A stretch of 64,000 nucleotides of DNA from Kluyvera sichuanensis (GTDB lineage Bacteria > Pseudomonadota > Gammaproteobacteria > Enterobacterales > Enterobacteriaceae). Below the pieces are notes generated by a model that was not told where the DNA came from, made no database searches, and saw nothing but the letters and a program-made list of their open reading frames with translations. Of the stretch, positions 36,832-45,808 are shown in pieces; the stretch's first letter is position 1; every line of letters starts with the position of its first letter. The translations under genes were made by a program, and so were the position numbers. Where the stretch lies: NCBI RefSeq assembly GCF_014218705.1, contig NZ_JABBJF010000001.1, forward strand, positions 422,929 to 486,928, in the 5' to 3' direction.

Positions 36832-37734
36832 ATGACAGAAAGACTGAAATCCACACTCGACCAGTGGGTGAACTTAGTTGCTATCAGCGAAGAAGGAAGT
36901 GTGCAGGGCGCTGCTGAAAGGTTAAATAAGAGCCACACCACTCTTTTGTATTCAGTGAAAAAACTTGAAGATCAGCTTGGTACGAAGCTGGTTGAGGTGG
37001 TAGGCAACAAGACGCGTTTAACAGCCAATGCGACTTTTCTTTTACGAAAAGCGGGCACCATGCTTGAAATAGCCCGGCAATTAGAAAAACAGAGTCATCT
37101 CCTTTCCGAAAGGTACGAGTCCAATCTCACAGTCTCAGTGGATCATCTTTGTGATCGCAACTGGATTTATGGTCCCTTGAAAACATTCTGTTCTAATAAT
37201 GAATTAACATCTGTTACTTTGCGCGAAACCTCACTTAGCTCTACCCGAAAATACGTTAAAGAAAAAATATCTGATATTGCCATTATTAACCTACCTGTTG
37301 AAAATCACCCATCATCTTTCTTTGGCCATGTAAAGATGTTGCCGGTAATTTCTTCCAGGCACCCACTTTCCAGGCAAAAGAATATCAATGTAAATGAATT
37401 GGTAAATACAACTCAAATTGTTCTGAGAGACTTAGGTCGCGACGAAAAATTTCAGGGGGAAAATGTTGGCTGGCTGAAAACACAACGCAGATTAACGGTG
37501 GACAATTTTGATTATGCAATTGACGCAGTGATTTCAGGTTTGGGATTTTGCCGAATTCCTGAACACCTTATTAATAAAATCAATAATCCTGAGATTGTTA
37601 ACCTTGATATTCAGGAGGGATTTGACTACCAGGTTCCCCTTCATCTAACCCTACCTAAGGGCGAGGAGACAGGACCTGCTGCTCGGGCTCTTTTTAATCT
37701 TCTGATGACGGAAGCAAACAAAAGGGTCGGATGA
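36832..37734 (+). CDS. LysR-family regulator divergent from ydhR
   Basis: This 300-residue regulator has a LysR-type winged helix (AAERLNKSHTTLLYSVKKLE, residues about 24-43) and an effector domain. The first residues before the helix are less typical of LysR than usual. The sequence is rather AT-rich. I chose the ATG at 36832; a GTG at 36820 is possible. The divergent ydhR is the likely target. Confidence 0.75.
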   Translation: MTERLKSTLDQWVNLVAISEEGSVQGAAERLNKSHTTLLYSVKKLEDQLGTKLVEVVGNKTRLTANATFLLRKAGTMLEIARQLEKQSHLLSERYESNLTVSVDHLCDRNWIYGPLKTFCSNNELTSVTLRETSLSSTRKYVKEKISDIAIINLPVENHPSSFFGHVKMLPVISSRHPLSRQKNINVNELVNTTQIVLRDLGRDEKFQGENVGWLKTQRRLTVDNFDYAIDAVISGLGFCRIPEHLINKINNPEIVNLDIQEGFDYQVPLHLTLPKGEETGPAARALFNLLMTEANKRVG

Positions 37735-38080
37735 TGTTAATAACCTTACAGTTCATGGAGTAAAACCGTTAGCTGTGGAAAGTAAGCTGACAACATGCGC
37801 CCTCACCCGCCGTTCTTCAGTCTTATAAAAACTCCCTGAGTGGTAAATTTAACACCGCCAAAATCACAATTGTTAAGGATTTCTGCACACTGTATCCTGA
37901 AAACAGATAATTATCGCTCTGGTCTTGAATGCTACTATCATTCCATCGATTCATTTCGCCTCTGAAGAAGAAAAAACCTTCAGTAGCGATTATTTGATAG
38001 AGCAGCGAAGCCTTCCTCATATGCGTTTAAAGCTATGATGTTGTTTCCATCTACTAATCCATTTTGAGGATGAGAATTAT
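37735..38080. other. Intergenic stretch, no gene supported
   Basis: No gene, repeat or strong hairpin stands out. A 65-codon minus-strand frame (37823-38020) has no ribosome-binding site or family resemblance. The last 60 bases should hold the promoter of the Ohr-like gene. Confidence 0.4.
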
Positions 38081-38509
38081 ATGAAAGTTCAGGATGTAAA
38101 ATACACTGCTAAAGCCTATGCAACGGGTGGTCGTGACGGGCGCGCATGGTCTGAAAGCAAGGTGCTGGATGTCAGCCTTTCTATCCCTAAACAACTGGGG
38201 GGAGCAGATTTACCGGGTACTAATCCTGAGGAACTATTTGCTGCTGGCTATTCCGCCTGTTTCCTGGGGGCTATGACATTCGTTGCAGGGCAACTTAAGA
38301 AGAAGCTCCCAGCGGGTACAAAGGTAAATGGACTGGTTGGCATCGGGCCAATCCCTACTGGTTTCGGTATCGAAGCCGAATTGATTGTAAGCCTACCGGG
38401 TATGGATTATGAAGAAGCAGTAGAGCTGGTAGAGAAAGCCCATATTGTGTGTCCTTACTCTAATGCTACACGTGATAACATCAACGTTAAAACGAGCATC
38501 GAAGTGTAA
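38081..38509 (+). CDS. Organic hydroperoxide resistance protein, Ohr/OsmC family
   Basis: This 142-residue thiol peroxidase has the two reactive cysteines of Ohr: Cys in YSACFLGAM (about residue 60) and in AHIVCPYSNATR (about residue 124). The start and GGRDGRAWSESKVLDV fit Ohr better than OsmC. It reduces organic hydroperoxides using lipoylated partners. GAGGATGAG precedes the ATG. No MarR-type OhrR is adjacent. Confidence 0.85.
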   Translation: MKVQDVKYTAKAYATGGRDGRAWSESKVLDVSLSIPKQLGGADLPGTNPEELFAAGYSACFLGAMTFVAGQLKKKLPAGTKVNGLVGIGPIPTGFGIEAELIVSLPGMDYEEAVELVEKAHIVCPYSNATRDNINVKTSIEV

Positions 38510-38530
38510 CTAGCGCCCTCATGGCTCCTT

Positions 38531-38553
38531 TAGCCGCTCTCATCGGGCGGCTA
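38531..38553. terminator. Hairpin terminator after Ohr gene
   Basis: TAGCCGC and GCGGCTA pair around nine bases between two convergent genes. Confidence 0.5.
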
Positions 38554-38615
38554 GCACCCAACGAGGAATCCATTCTTTTCCTATAATCCACGTACCCTCC
38601 CCTCCAAATAGAAGC

Positions 38616-39503
38616 TCAATAATTCAGGCAAATATCTTTCACGGTTTTAAGGAACCAGAGTTTCTCTTTACCACTACGTGACGTATTCTGGCTGTACAGG
38701 CACACTTCAATTTTGGGAAAATCGACCGGAAGAGAGAGTGCCGTTACTGCAAAATGTTCACTTTTTTGAAGACTATAGGTTTCCGGTACTACGCTAATAT
38801 AGTCTGACGATTCAACCAGAGGAGCCACGATATTAAGATCGGGTACTGTTAATGCTTTAGTCAGCTTTTGATTCGTGTTAGCGTACCATTCCTGATAAAA
38901 GTTATGGCCAGCCTGAGAAGATGCAACAATGTGTTTTTCCTCCAGGAACTGCTTTAAGGTGATGGCTTCTTTAACACGTGCGTGTGCATTTCCTTTCAGA
39001 CATACATATCTGTCTTTGAGCAAGATATCGCAATGAACATTCTGTACAGCATATGTTCGGTTGCAGATCGCTGCATCGATGAATCCTTTATCAAGCCATT
39101 CCTGAAGTTTTGAAATTTCCAGAGGAAGTATTTCTATCTCCACCCCTGGCGCCAGCTTTGTTATCTCGCTGAAAATTAGAGGCAGGTAATAATGTTCGCC
39201 AAGATCCGACATAGCCATGACAAATTTATGTCCGGAGGTCCGATAATCAAATGATTTTCGGGAGGCGACAACAGCGTCTATTTCGCCCACCGCTTTGCTA
39301 AATGTGCGATATATTTCAATTGCCTGTCGTGTTGGTTTCATACCGGTGTTCTGTCGAACAAACAACTCATCATTCAGTTCATCACGCATCTTCTTAAGAG
39401 CGTAACTCACTGATGGCTGGGTAATATTCAGGATATCTGCGGCTCCTGAAACGCTTTCCTGCTCATATATAGCAACGAAGACCTTAACCAAATTCATGTC
39501 CAT
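38616..39503 (-). CDS. LysR-family regulator divergent from decarboxylase gene
   Basis: This 295-residue LysR protein has the helix-turn-helix AADILNITQPSVSYALKKMR (residues about 21-40), close in pattern to NahR/NodD-type regulators of aromatic pathways, and a full effector domain. It is transcribed away from the decarboxylase gene, with 95 bases between, and very likely controls the decarboxylase/cyclase unit. A palindromic AT-rich site (ATTTTAAAAT) lies in the gap. The inducer is unknown. Confidence 0.82.
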   Translation of the reverse strand: MDMNLVKVFVAIYEQESVSGAADILNITQPSVSYALKKMRDELNDELFVRQNTGMKPTRQAIEIYRTFSKAVGEIDAVVASRKSFDYRTSGHKFVMAMSDLGEHYYLPLIFSEITKLAPGVEIEILPLEISKLQEWLDKGFIDAAICNRTYAVQNVHCDILLKDRYVCLKGNAHARVKEAITLKQFLEEKHIVASSQAGHNFYQEWYANTNQKLTKALTVPDLNIVAPLVESSDYISVVPETYSLQKSEHFAVTALSLPVDFPKIEVCLYSQNTSRSGKEKLWFLKTVKDICLNY

Positions 39504-39598
39504 ATAGATTCCCTCTATATTAGTATTTTAAAATATTGATTGGTTCTATGAGGCTAGCAAGATTTAGACTCTGCTTCAACATCAGAAGAGGAGTTAAC

Positions 39599-41197
39599 AT
39601 GAAAACTGTACAACAAGCGACCTACGACATCCTTCGTAGTAATAATATGAATATCATCTTCGGAAACCCAGGCTCGAATGAACTGCCATTTCTGAAAAAT
39701 TTCCCGGAAGACTTCACCTACGTACTGGGTTTACAGGAAGCCGTAGTGCTTGGCATCGCTGATGGTTATGCTCAGGCCTCCGGCAAACCCGCTCTGGTTA
39801 ACCTCCACTCTGCCGCTGGCACTGGCAATGCCATGGGTGCACTGGCAAATGCCTGGAACTCCCACTCTCCACTTATCGTTACAGCGGGTCAGCAGCATCG
39901 GGCCATGGTCTCCGTTGAGCCTTACCTGACCAATATTGATGCCACGCAGCTACCACGCCCATTGGTTAAGTGGAGCTACGAACCGTCAACAGCACAGGAA
40001 GTTCCATATTCGATCAGCCGTGCCATTCATACAGCCATGTCTGAAGCAAAAGGTCCGGTATATGTGTCCGTTCCTTACAATGACTGGGCACAGAATGCAG
40101 AAGCGCAGAGCAACTCCCTACTCAGCCGTAAGGTCACCAGTCGTCGAGCGCTCGATGCAACATCCCTGCAGAGCATTACGAACGATATCCGCATGGCTAA
40201 AAATCCGGTAATGATCCTTGGATCTGACGTGGATGCAGATGATGCTAACGACATTGCAGTGCAACTTGCAGAAAAACTGAAATGCCCGGTTTGGGCAGCG
40301 CCGTCCACGCCACGTAGCCCGTTCCCGAACAAGCATCGTTGCTTTAAAGGTCTGCTTACATCGGGTATCAATTCGATTTCAGAACAGTTATCCGCGCATG
40401 ATCTCATTCTGGTCATCGGTGCACCTGTCTTCCGCTATCATCAGTATGAAGCCGGTGAGTACCTGCCTGCTGACGCTAAACTTATCCATATCACGTGTGA
40501 TATCAGTGAAGCCGCTCGAGCCCCTGCAGGAGATGCATGGGTTGCCGATATCAAACCGGCCATGCTGCAATTGCTGGATTCTGTAGACGAAAAAACAACT
40601 GAGATGCCAGACTATAGAAAATCACCGGTGCAGGTAAACCTGACGTCACCTATGCGCCCTGAGACTGTCTTCGACACATTAAACTGGGCAGCACCGGACA
40701 ACGCAATTTTCGTAAACGAGTCAACCTCCACGACGGCCGAGATGTGGGAACGTCTGAACTTCGAGAGTCAGGGAAGCTACTACTATGCCGCAGCCGGCGG
40801 TCTGGGCTTCGCAATGCCGGCAGGAGTGGGTATCCAGATGGCCCGACCGGATCGTCAGGTCTTCGTGGTTATTGGGGATGGTTCATCTAACTACAGCATT
40901 CAGGCGCTGTGGACAGCGGCTCAATATAATGTTCCGGTGATCTTTATTGTGATGAAAAATGGGACCTACGGTGCTCTGCGCTGGTTCGCATCTGTTCTGG
41001 ATATTGGTGATATTCCGGCCTTTGACGTGCCATCCATTGATTTCACAAAGATCGCAGAAGGTTATGGTTTACAAGCTTTTACCGCGGGTAAACCTGAAGA
41101 GCTGGAGCGCGCCATTGCCAGCGCCCGACAGTCCGGTAAACCGGCTCTGATCGAGGTTGAAACCTGGGGCGCCCTGCACGATATGCAGGCTAAGTAA
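39599..41197 (+). CDS. mdlC: Benzoylformate decarboxylase-like ThDP enzyme
   Basis: This 532-residue thiamin-diphosphate enzyme is collinear with P. putida benzoylformate decarboxylase (MdlC). The key residues are present: FGNPGSNE (Ser26-type), LQEAV (Glu47), NLHSAAGTG (His70) and FRYHQYE (His281). The ThDP-Mg motif is GDGSSNYSIQALW. It converts arylglyoxylates to aldehydes plus carbon dioxide. GAGGAG stands seven bases before the ATG. An adjacent cyclase-family hydrolase suggests the natural substrate may be isatinate (o-aminophenylglyoxylate) rather than benzoylformate. That is inference. Confidence 0.88.
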   Translation: MKTVQQATYDILRSNNMNIIFGNPGSNELPFLKNFPEDFTYVLGLQEAVVLGIADGYAQASGKPALVNLHSAAGTGNAMGALANAWNSHSPLIVTAGQQHRAMVSVEPYLTNIDATQLPRPLVKWSYEPSTAQEVPYSISRAIHTAMSEAKGPVYVSVPYNDWAQNAEAQSNSLLSRKVTSRRALDATSLQSITNDIRMAKNPVMILGSDVDADDANDIAVQLAEKLKCPVWAAPSTPRSPFPNKHRCFKGLLTSGINSISEQLSAHDLILVIGAPVFRYHQYEAGEYLPADAKLIHITCDISEAARAPAGDAWVADIKPAMLQLLDSVDEKTTEMPDYRKSPVQVNLTSPMRPETVFDTLNWAAPDNAIFVNESTSTTAEMWERLNFESQGSYYYAAAGGLGFAMPAGVGIQMARPDRQVFVVIGDGSSNYSIQALWTAAQYNVPVIFIVMKNGTYGALRWFASVLDIGDIPAFDVPSIDFTKIAEGYGLQAFTAGKPEELERAIASARQSGKPALIEVETWGALHDMQAK

Positions 41198-41211
41198 TCT
41201 GCCCGACAATC

Positions 41212-41235
41212 AGAGGGAAGCTTCGTTTTCCCTCT
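41212..41235 (+). other. Hairpin between decarboxylase and cyclase genes
   Basis: AGAGGGAA and TTCCCTCT pair around GCTTCGTT in the 90-base gap between the two genes. No T run follows, so it may adjust relative expression or mRNA ends rather than stop transcription. Confidence 0.4.
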
Positions 41236-41287
41236 TGATATCCGCTGTATCAGAGCACACGTTCTACAAGAAATCTAAGGTGTGAAT

Positions 41288-42067
41288 ATGTCCCTTTCCG
41301 CAATTCAATCCATTATCAAAAATTTTAAATCTACCGATATCAACGTGGTTGATTTAACTCATCAATTGAATACGTCCTTCCCTACGCTGACATTGCCGGC
41401 CGAATTTGGTCAGACCTGGGCGTTCAAAAAAGAGAACATTTCAAACTACGATGAAAAGGGACCTGCATGGTACTGGAACAACTTTTCCTGTGGTGAGCAT
41501 ACCGGTACGCATTTTGATGCCCCGGCACACTGGATAAGTGGTCGCGATCGCGAAAATAATACAGTAGATACTATCGATGTGAGCAACTTCATTGGTGAAG
41601 CTGTAGTTATCGATGCAGTAGAAGAAGTTCGGCAAAACAGTAACTGGATCCTGACTAAAGAATTCCTTCAAAAATGGGAGAAAGATCACGGGAGAATTAA
41701 TGATAATTCATGGATCTTGTTTCGTAGCGGCTGGTCTGAACGGATCAACGAGCCTGAAAAATTCGCTAATCTGATTAATGGGAAGCCCCATACTCCAGGG
41801 CCAGATCAAGCTTGCGTACAGTGGATGATAGAAAAGCGCAATATCCGCGGTTTTGGTGTGGAAACTATCAATATCGATGCAGGCTTATCGTATGACTGGC
41901 CGATTGCGTACCCCTGTCATAACCTGATGCTTGGGTCGGGGCGGTTTGGGCTTCAATGTCTGAACAATCTTGCAAAATTACCAGCGAGAGACATTCTTAT
42001 CATTGCTGCCCCACTTAAAATTGAGGACGGATCAGGTAGCCCTCTACGAGTTCTGGCTATTTATTGA
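41288..42067 (+). CDS. Cyclase-family metal hydrolase (isatin hydrolase/kynurenine formamidase-like)
   Basis: This 259-residue protein has the manganese-binding signature of the cyclase family, GEHTGTHFDAPAHWISG (H-x-GTH-x-D-x-P-x-H), at about residues 71-87. The family includes kynurenine formamidase and isatin hydrolase, the latter opening the isatin ring to isatinate. The pattern DLTHQLNTSFPTLTLPAEFG and GPAWYWNN before it fits isatin-hydrolase-type members in my judgment. AAGGTG precedes the ATG. It follows the decarboxylase gene by 90 bases on the same strand and ends at a strong terminator. Confidence 0.78.
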   Translation: MSLSAIQSIIKNFKSTDINVVDLTHQLNTSFPTLTLPAEFGQTWAFKKENISNYDEKGPAWYWNNFSCGEHTGTHFDAPAHWISGRDRENNTVDTIDVSNFIGEAVVIDAVEEVRQNSNWILTKEFLQKWEKDHGRINDNSWILFRSGWSERINEPEKFANLINGKPHTPGPDQACVQWMIEKRNIRGFGVETINIDAGLSYDWPIAYPCHNLMLGSGRFGLQCLNNLAKLPARDILIIAAPLKIEDGSGSPLRVLAIY

Positions 42068-42069
42068 AA

Positions 42070-42099
42070 TAAAAAAACCGCCAGATGGCGGTTTTTTTT
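42070..42099. terminator. Bidirectional rho-independent terminator
   Basis: ACCGCC and GGCGGT pair around AGAT, with seven A on one side and eight T on the other. It serves both the cyclase gene and the convergent DoxX-like gene, whose stop lies in the T run. Confidence 0.9.
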
Positions 42100-42415
42100 A
42101 TTTCAATAGGAAAAGAATCAACATACTAGTTAGTAATGGAGCAATCAGGGGTTTTAACTCTTTGTTAAAATAAAGAATTACAATCGCTGCAAGCATAACT
42201 GCGAGAGCTAAACCATACCCAAGCATTTCATATTTCAGGAGTATGAGAATGAGTGCTAAGGCTTCAAGGGCAGCAGTGATAAACCGGAACCAACTGGGCA
42301 TTCTCCATCTTATATATGAATCAATAATCCCTTTTGGTCCAACTAAGTTAACAACCACTCCGATGGAAAATATAGTAAAAAACAAAAAGACAGCAACATT
42401 ATTAACGATATTCAA
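42098..42415 (-). CDS. Small DoxX-like membrane protein
   Basis: This 105-residue protein has four hydrophobic segments and resembles DoxX-like family membrane proteins (short, no cofactor motif). I chose a TTG at 42415 because AAGAGGAGAG sits at the right distance; the ATG at 42448 has no ribosome-binding site. It is the last gene of the minus-strand AT-rich block with the MutM-like and DsbA-like genes. Function unknown. Confidence 0.55.
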   Translation of the reverse strand: MNIVNNVAVFLFFTIFSIGVVVNLVGPKGIIDSYIRWRMPSWFRFITAALEALALILILLKYEMLGYGLALAVMLAAIVILYFNKELKPLIAPLLTSMLILFLLK

Positions 42416-42506
42416 AAGCGACTCTCCTCTTTTAAAGAAAGTTAACATGATTTTTATACTGCTATCAAATAGACTCTCTTTATATAATGAATTCATATGG
42501 TAAATA

Positions 42507-43349
42507 TTAATTATTACCATCTCCAGCTCCAGCTCCAGCTCCCTGACAGACAGGGCAGAAAAATGTACTACGCCCAGCGATTACTATCTTTTCAATTTCT
42601 GTGCCACATATCACACACGGTTTTCCATGTCTATTATAGACTCGGTGATAATCCTGAAAACTTCCTTTCTCACCATTTGAATCAACATAATCGCGTAGTG
42701 TACTACCACCCAGACTAATTGCCTCTTCCAGAAGTGGTCGCGTATTTTCAAATATATTAAGTATTTCAGCGTTCGATAGAGGATGACTACGTTTAACCGG
42801 AGACATACGAGCCCTGAATAAAAGCTCATTGGCATAAATATTACCAATGCCAGTCAAAATTTTATCGTTCATCAGGCATAATTTTACTTCAGCTTTACTT
42901 TTTTTTAGTTTCGAGGTCAGATACTGAAGGGTAAATTCATCATCGAACGGATCTGGTCCCTTGTGATAAAATCTTGGATGCGATTTATCGATATCCTTAG
43001 CCCATTCGATATATCCAAAACGTCTTGGGTCGTTGTATACAAGGCTTATGTCATATAACCTAAAGATAACATGGTCATGTTTCAATGGGGTATAGTTATG
43101 AGATTTAATCAAAACTTTACCAGTCATACCAAGATGAATAAGGAGAAAACCATCAGATAATTTAATACACAGCACTTTACCCTTTCTGATAACATCAAGG
43201 ATAATTTGATTATTGATCTTTGAAGCTAAATTTTCTTGTAATAACCATCTCAACTTACTGGTTCTCACTTCAGTACTTTTCACTTTCTGAGCAAGGAGTT
43301 TTTTCTTTAAGCTTTTTTTAATCGTTTCAACTTCTGGTAACTCTGGCAT
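42507..43349 (-). CDS. MutM/Fpg-family DNA glycosylase, second-copy type
   Basis: This 280-residue protein has the catalytic N terminus PELPEVETI (Pro2 is the Schiff-base residue after Met removal), the conserved Lys of the family in GMTGKVL, and a zinc-finger C-x2-C...C-x2-C (CVICGTE, CPVC). Such enzymes cut oxidised purines such as 8-oxoguanine. Normal mutM lies elsewhere in enterobacteria, so this is probably an acquired paralogue; base composition is AT-rich. The C terminus ends in a repeat of Gly-Ala from AGCTCC hexamers. AAGGAAG precedes the ATG; it starts nine bases after the DsbA-like gene. Confidence 0.8.
   Translation of the reverse strand: MPELPEVETIKKSLKKKLLAQKVKSTEVRTSKLRWLLQENLASKINNQIILDVIRKGKVLCIKLSDGFLLIHLGMTGKVLIKSHNYTPLKHDHVIFRLYDISLVYNDPRRFGYIEWAKDIDKSHPRFYHKGPDPFDDEFTLQYLTSKLKKSKAEVKLCLMNDKILTGIGNIYANELLFRARMSPVKRSHPLSNAEILNIFENTRPLLEEAISLGGSTLRDYVDSNGEKGSFQDYHRVYNRHGKPCVICGTEIEKIVIAGRSTFFCPVCQGAGAGAGDGNN
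42516..42542. repeat. Short tandem hexamer repeat in the MutM-like gene
   Basis: The hexamer AGCTCC occurs in at least three adjacent copies, coding for Gly-Ala repeats near the protein C terminus. Such a tract can change length by slippage. Confidence 0.7.
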
Positions 43350-43358
43350 TTCACTTCC

Positions 43359-44072
43359 TTAATATTTTTTAGACAATGATTCCTCAACCATTTTTATAAT
43401 TTCGATTTTATTAGCATAGCCAGATAATACTTTCCGAATCGTGCCTTCTTTCTCTAATAATATTGTCGGAAAGGAATTCACTCCGAACTGTCTTACATGA
43501 TTAAATTCAGAGTGAGTTTCAAGCTCTGAAAATCTGGACTCAAAAATTTCGCTGAAAACTTTAAAATCGATGTCGTTTTTTTCACAAATACTTTTGTAAA
43601 AACTCAACGCCGTGGGATCCTCTGATTCAGTATAAAATTTTCTTTGCGTTTCATGAAAAAACTTTAATTTAACAGCTGAGTTTATTAAAGACGCACTGAC
43701 AACTGCACGACAGGCAGGTTCAGTGTCATAATTGAATTCAGATTTATCGAGTAAAGCATAGCTAAATGGCTGATCTGTAACCTGATTGATATGTTGCCAC
43801 TCATTACGCAAAAAGAGCCTAAAATCATCATTCCATTCATCTCCGCCTCCTGCTCGTAGTCCTCCATTTGTGAGCACAAACCGGAAGCCATTTTTGAGAC
43901 TATAGGTTTCAAGCGTTTTAACTGACTCAGCCAATCCCCAGCACCAGGAACACATGGGATCCCCCACATAATGCACGGTAATAGATCCATCTTCGATTCT
44001 TGCGGGACCAGGACTAAACCCATCCATTGCAGGAGTAATAATGCATTGTCCGGTTTCATTATCGCAGATCAT
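43359..44072 (-). CDS. DsbA-family thiol oxidoreductase (FrnE-like)
   Basis: This 237-residue protein has the thioredoxin-fold active site DPMCSWCWG (Cys-x-x-Cys at about residues 40-43) and a cis-Pro loop region VNSFPTILL. No signal peptide is visible, so it looks cytoplasmic like FrnE-type members. It is followed nine bases later by the MutM-like gene, so an oxidative-damage theme is possible. GAGG precedes the ATG. It is divergent from a LysR gene. Confidence 0.78.
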   Translation of the reverse strand: MICDNETGQCIITPAMDGFSPGPARIEDGSITVHYVGDPMCSWCWGLAESVKTLETYSLKNGFRFVLTNGGLRAGGGDEWNDDFRLFLRNEWQHINQVTDQPFSYALLDKSEFNYDTEPACRAVVSASLINSAVKLKFFHETQRKFYTESEDPTALSFYKSICEKNDIDFKVFSEIFESRFSELETHSEFNHVRQFGVNSFPTILLEKEGTIRKVLSGYANKIEIIKMVEESLSKKY

Positions 44073-44166
44073 ATGTGAACCTCATCATGAAAAAGGGTAT
44101 GTTATTGTTCATTTTTCATGAGTACAATCCAGAGAAATGAAACTCACTGTTCAGGATTTGTAATCA

Positions 44167-45078
44167 ATGGATAAACTAAGTGCCATAATCGCATTCATAA
44201 AGGTTGCAGAAACAGGAAGTTTTACTGGTGCAGCGGATAAACTCAATTTACCGAAGGCACGAATTTCTCAACGCATTAAAGACCTCGAGGGTGAATTGAA
44301 TGTCAGGCTCTTTGAACGATCCACTCGTGCCGTGCGCATAACTGCAGCCGGCGATGAATATCTTAAAGAATGCCGAACTCTCCTCAACCACCTTTCTCTG
44401 GTCGAAAGTAACCTGAAAGGAGATAAAAATGCGTTATCCGGCAAACTGACCATCGATGCGTTATCTCCTTTCTTACGATGGGTAATAGCCCCCTTTATCA
44501 ATGAATTTATGCTGAGATATCCTGATATTCAGCTTAATCTCAAAAGCAGCGACTGCTTAGTTAACCTTTTGCAAGAAAATGTCGATCTGGTTATCAGGGG
44601 AGGAATTTTGGAGGACTCCAGCCTCATTGTCCGTCCTCTGTGCTTGGTTCCTTTCCAGCTGTACGCTTCTCCTTGGGTGGCGCAGTTTCTTTCTGACAAA
44701 AGAGAACTCTCAGAGCTGGAAAATCAAAAACTTATTTCCTGGTTTCCGGATGATGAAACTGAACTACGTTGGCTGTTACATAAACAAACTGATTCCCAAC
44801 AAATACGGAGTAAATTCCACATCTTTGTCAGCGATCAGGATGTAGCCCTCAAGATCGCATCAGCAGGTAAAGGGATTTGTCCAGGAATGTTTCTGGCTGC
44901 GGATAGCTACGTCAAAAGGGGGGAGCTGGTACCCGTTTTGACGGACTGGACATTGGCGCCAAGACAGGTCTCTATCCTTTATCCGAGTAAGACGCACCTA
45001 CCCAACAAGGTCAAAGTGTTTATCGATTGGATGTCAGAAGCGGTAAAACGTGTTGATTTTACTCAAAAGCATTTATGA
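44167..45078 (+). CDS. LysR-family regulator
   Basis: This 303-residue LysR protein has the helix-turn-helix AADKLNLPKARISQRIKDLE (residues about 22-41) and an effector domain. It is divergent from the DsbA-like gene 94 bases away and may control that block. Downstream lies an IS scar. The composition is intermediate between core and AT-rich parts. Effector unknown. Confidence 0.8.
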   Translation: MDKLSAIIAFIKVAETGSFTGAADKLNLPKARISQRIKDLEGELNVRLFERSTRAVRITAAGDEYLKECRTLLNHLSLVESNLKGDKNALSGKLTIDALSPFLRWVIAPFINEFMLRYPDIQLNLKSSDCLVNLLQENVDLVIRGGILEDSSLIVRPLCLVPFQLYASPWVAQFLSDKRELSELENQKLISWFPDDETELRWLLHKQTDSQQIRSKFHIFVSDQDVALKIASAGKGICPGMFLAADSYVKRGELVPVLTDWTLAPRQVSILYPSKTHLPNKVKVFIDWMSEAVKRVDFTQKHL

Positions 45079-45148
45079 CATGATTCTTTTTTCTCCCAAG
45101 TTCAGAGCTATTCACATTGCTTTGCAGCTTAGGTAAATCATATCAATG

Positions 45149-45330
45149 GACTGACCCCACAACAGTAGACATTTCCTGTCCTCACGACGAGGCCTGTTCG
45201 AAGGCCTCCGGACTGATGCCGCCGAGGTGGCTGTGACGCCGGGCCCGGTTGTAGAAGACTTCAATGTAATCGAAGATATCGGCTCGGGCCAGATCCCGGG
45301 TTTTATAGTCGCGTTGAAAATAGTGGGCAT
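45149..45330 (-). mobile_element. IS3-family remnant (transposase C-terminus and end)
   Basis: On the minus strand this codes for the C terminus of an IS3-type DDE transposase: [20 protein letters not shown], ending at a TGA at 45184-45182. A terminal-repeat-like end (TGGACTGACCCCAC) begins near 45147. The rest of the element is gone. Its inner boundary with the transporter fragment lies at about 45310-45340. Confidence 0.7.
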
Positions 45331-45808
45331 ACTTGACGCTTTGACCGGGATAGCAATACTGCTGCTTCCTGGCGCAGAGCGACCTTCAATGCATTCTGCT
45401 GCAATGATGGTCATATCTGGTTTAGCCTGGGTCTTATATAGTATCACCGGTCAAAAAGTTACGAATGCCGCTGCATCTACAGCAGGGAACTTCATACTGG
45501 CCGCCCCAATAGCCTTGATTGCTCCCCTACTTTTCCACGCTAATCTCTACGTTGATTTGCATGGGTTTTTGCTTGGTGTTGTTGCAGGAGCAATAACATC
45601 CGGGGCCGCATATTTACTATGGTATTCATTATTGCCGATTCTTAAGGCCACTACAGCCAGCACACTCCAACTGAGTATACCTTGCCTTGCTACACTCGGT
45701 GGTGTCCTTTTTTTAGGTGAAGCGCTTACGCTCCAGGTAATGCTTTCCACAGCAATCATTTTGACTGGGATTGGAATGACAATTCTTGCTGATAAGAAAT
45801 TTAGTTGA
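45308..45808 (+). pseudogene. EamA/DMT transporter, 5' end lost to IS scar
   Basis: The open frame encodes about five hydrophobic helices of an EamA exporter (LAWVLYSITG, AYLLWYSLLPIL, GGVLFLGEALTLQVMLSTAI) and a normal 3' end. The first half of the protein is missing; codons upstream come from IS sequence. It is therefore a fragment. Related YddG-type exporters occur elsewhere in the window. A copy of its last codons recurs 461 bases downstream. Confidence 0.7.

Noticed and set aside
37823..38020. 65-codon minus-strand frame in the gap before the Ohr-like gene
   Set aside because: No ribosome-binding site or recognisable domain.
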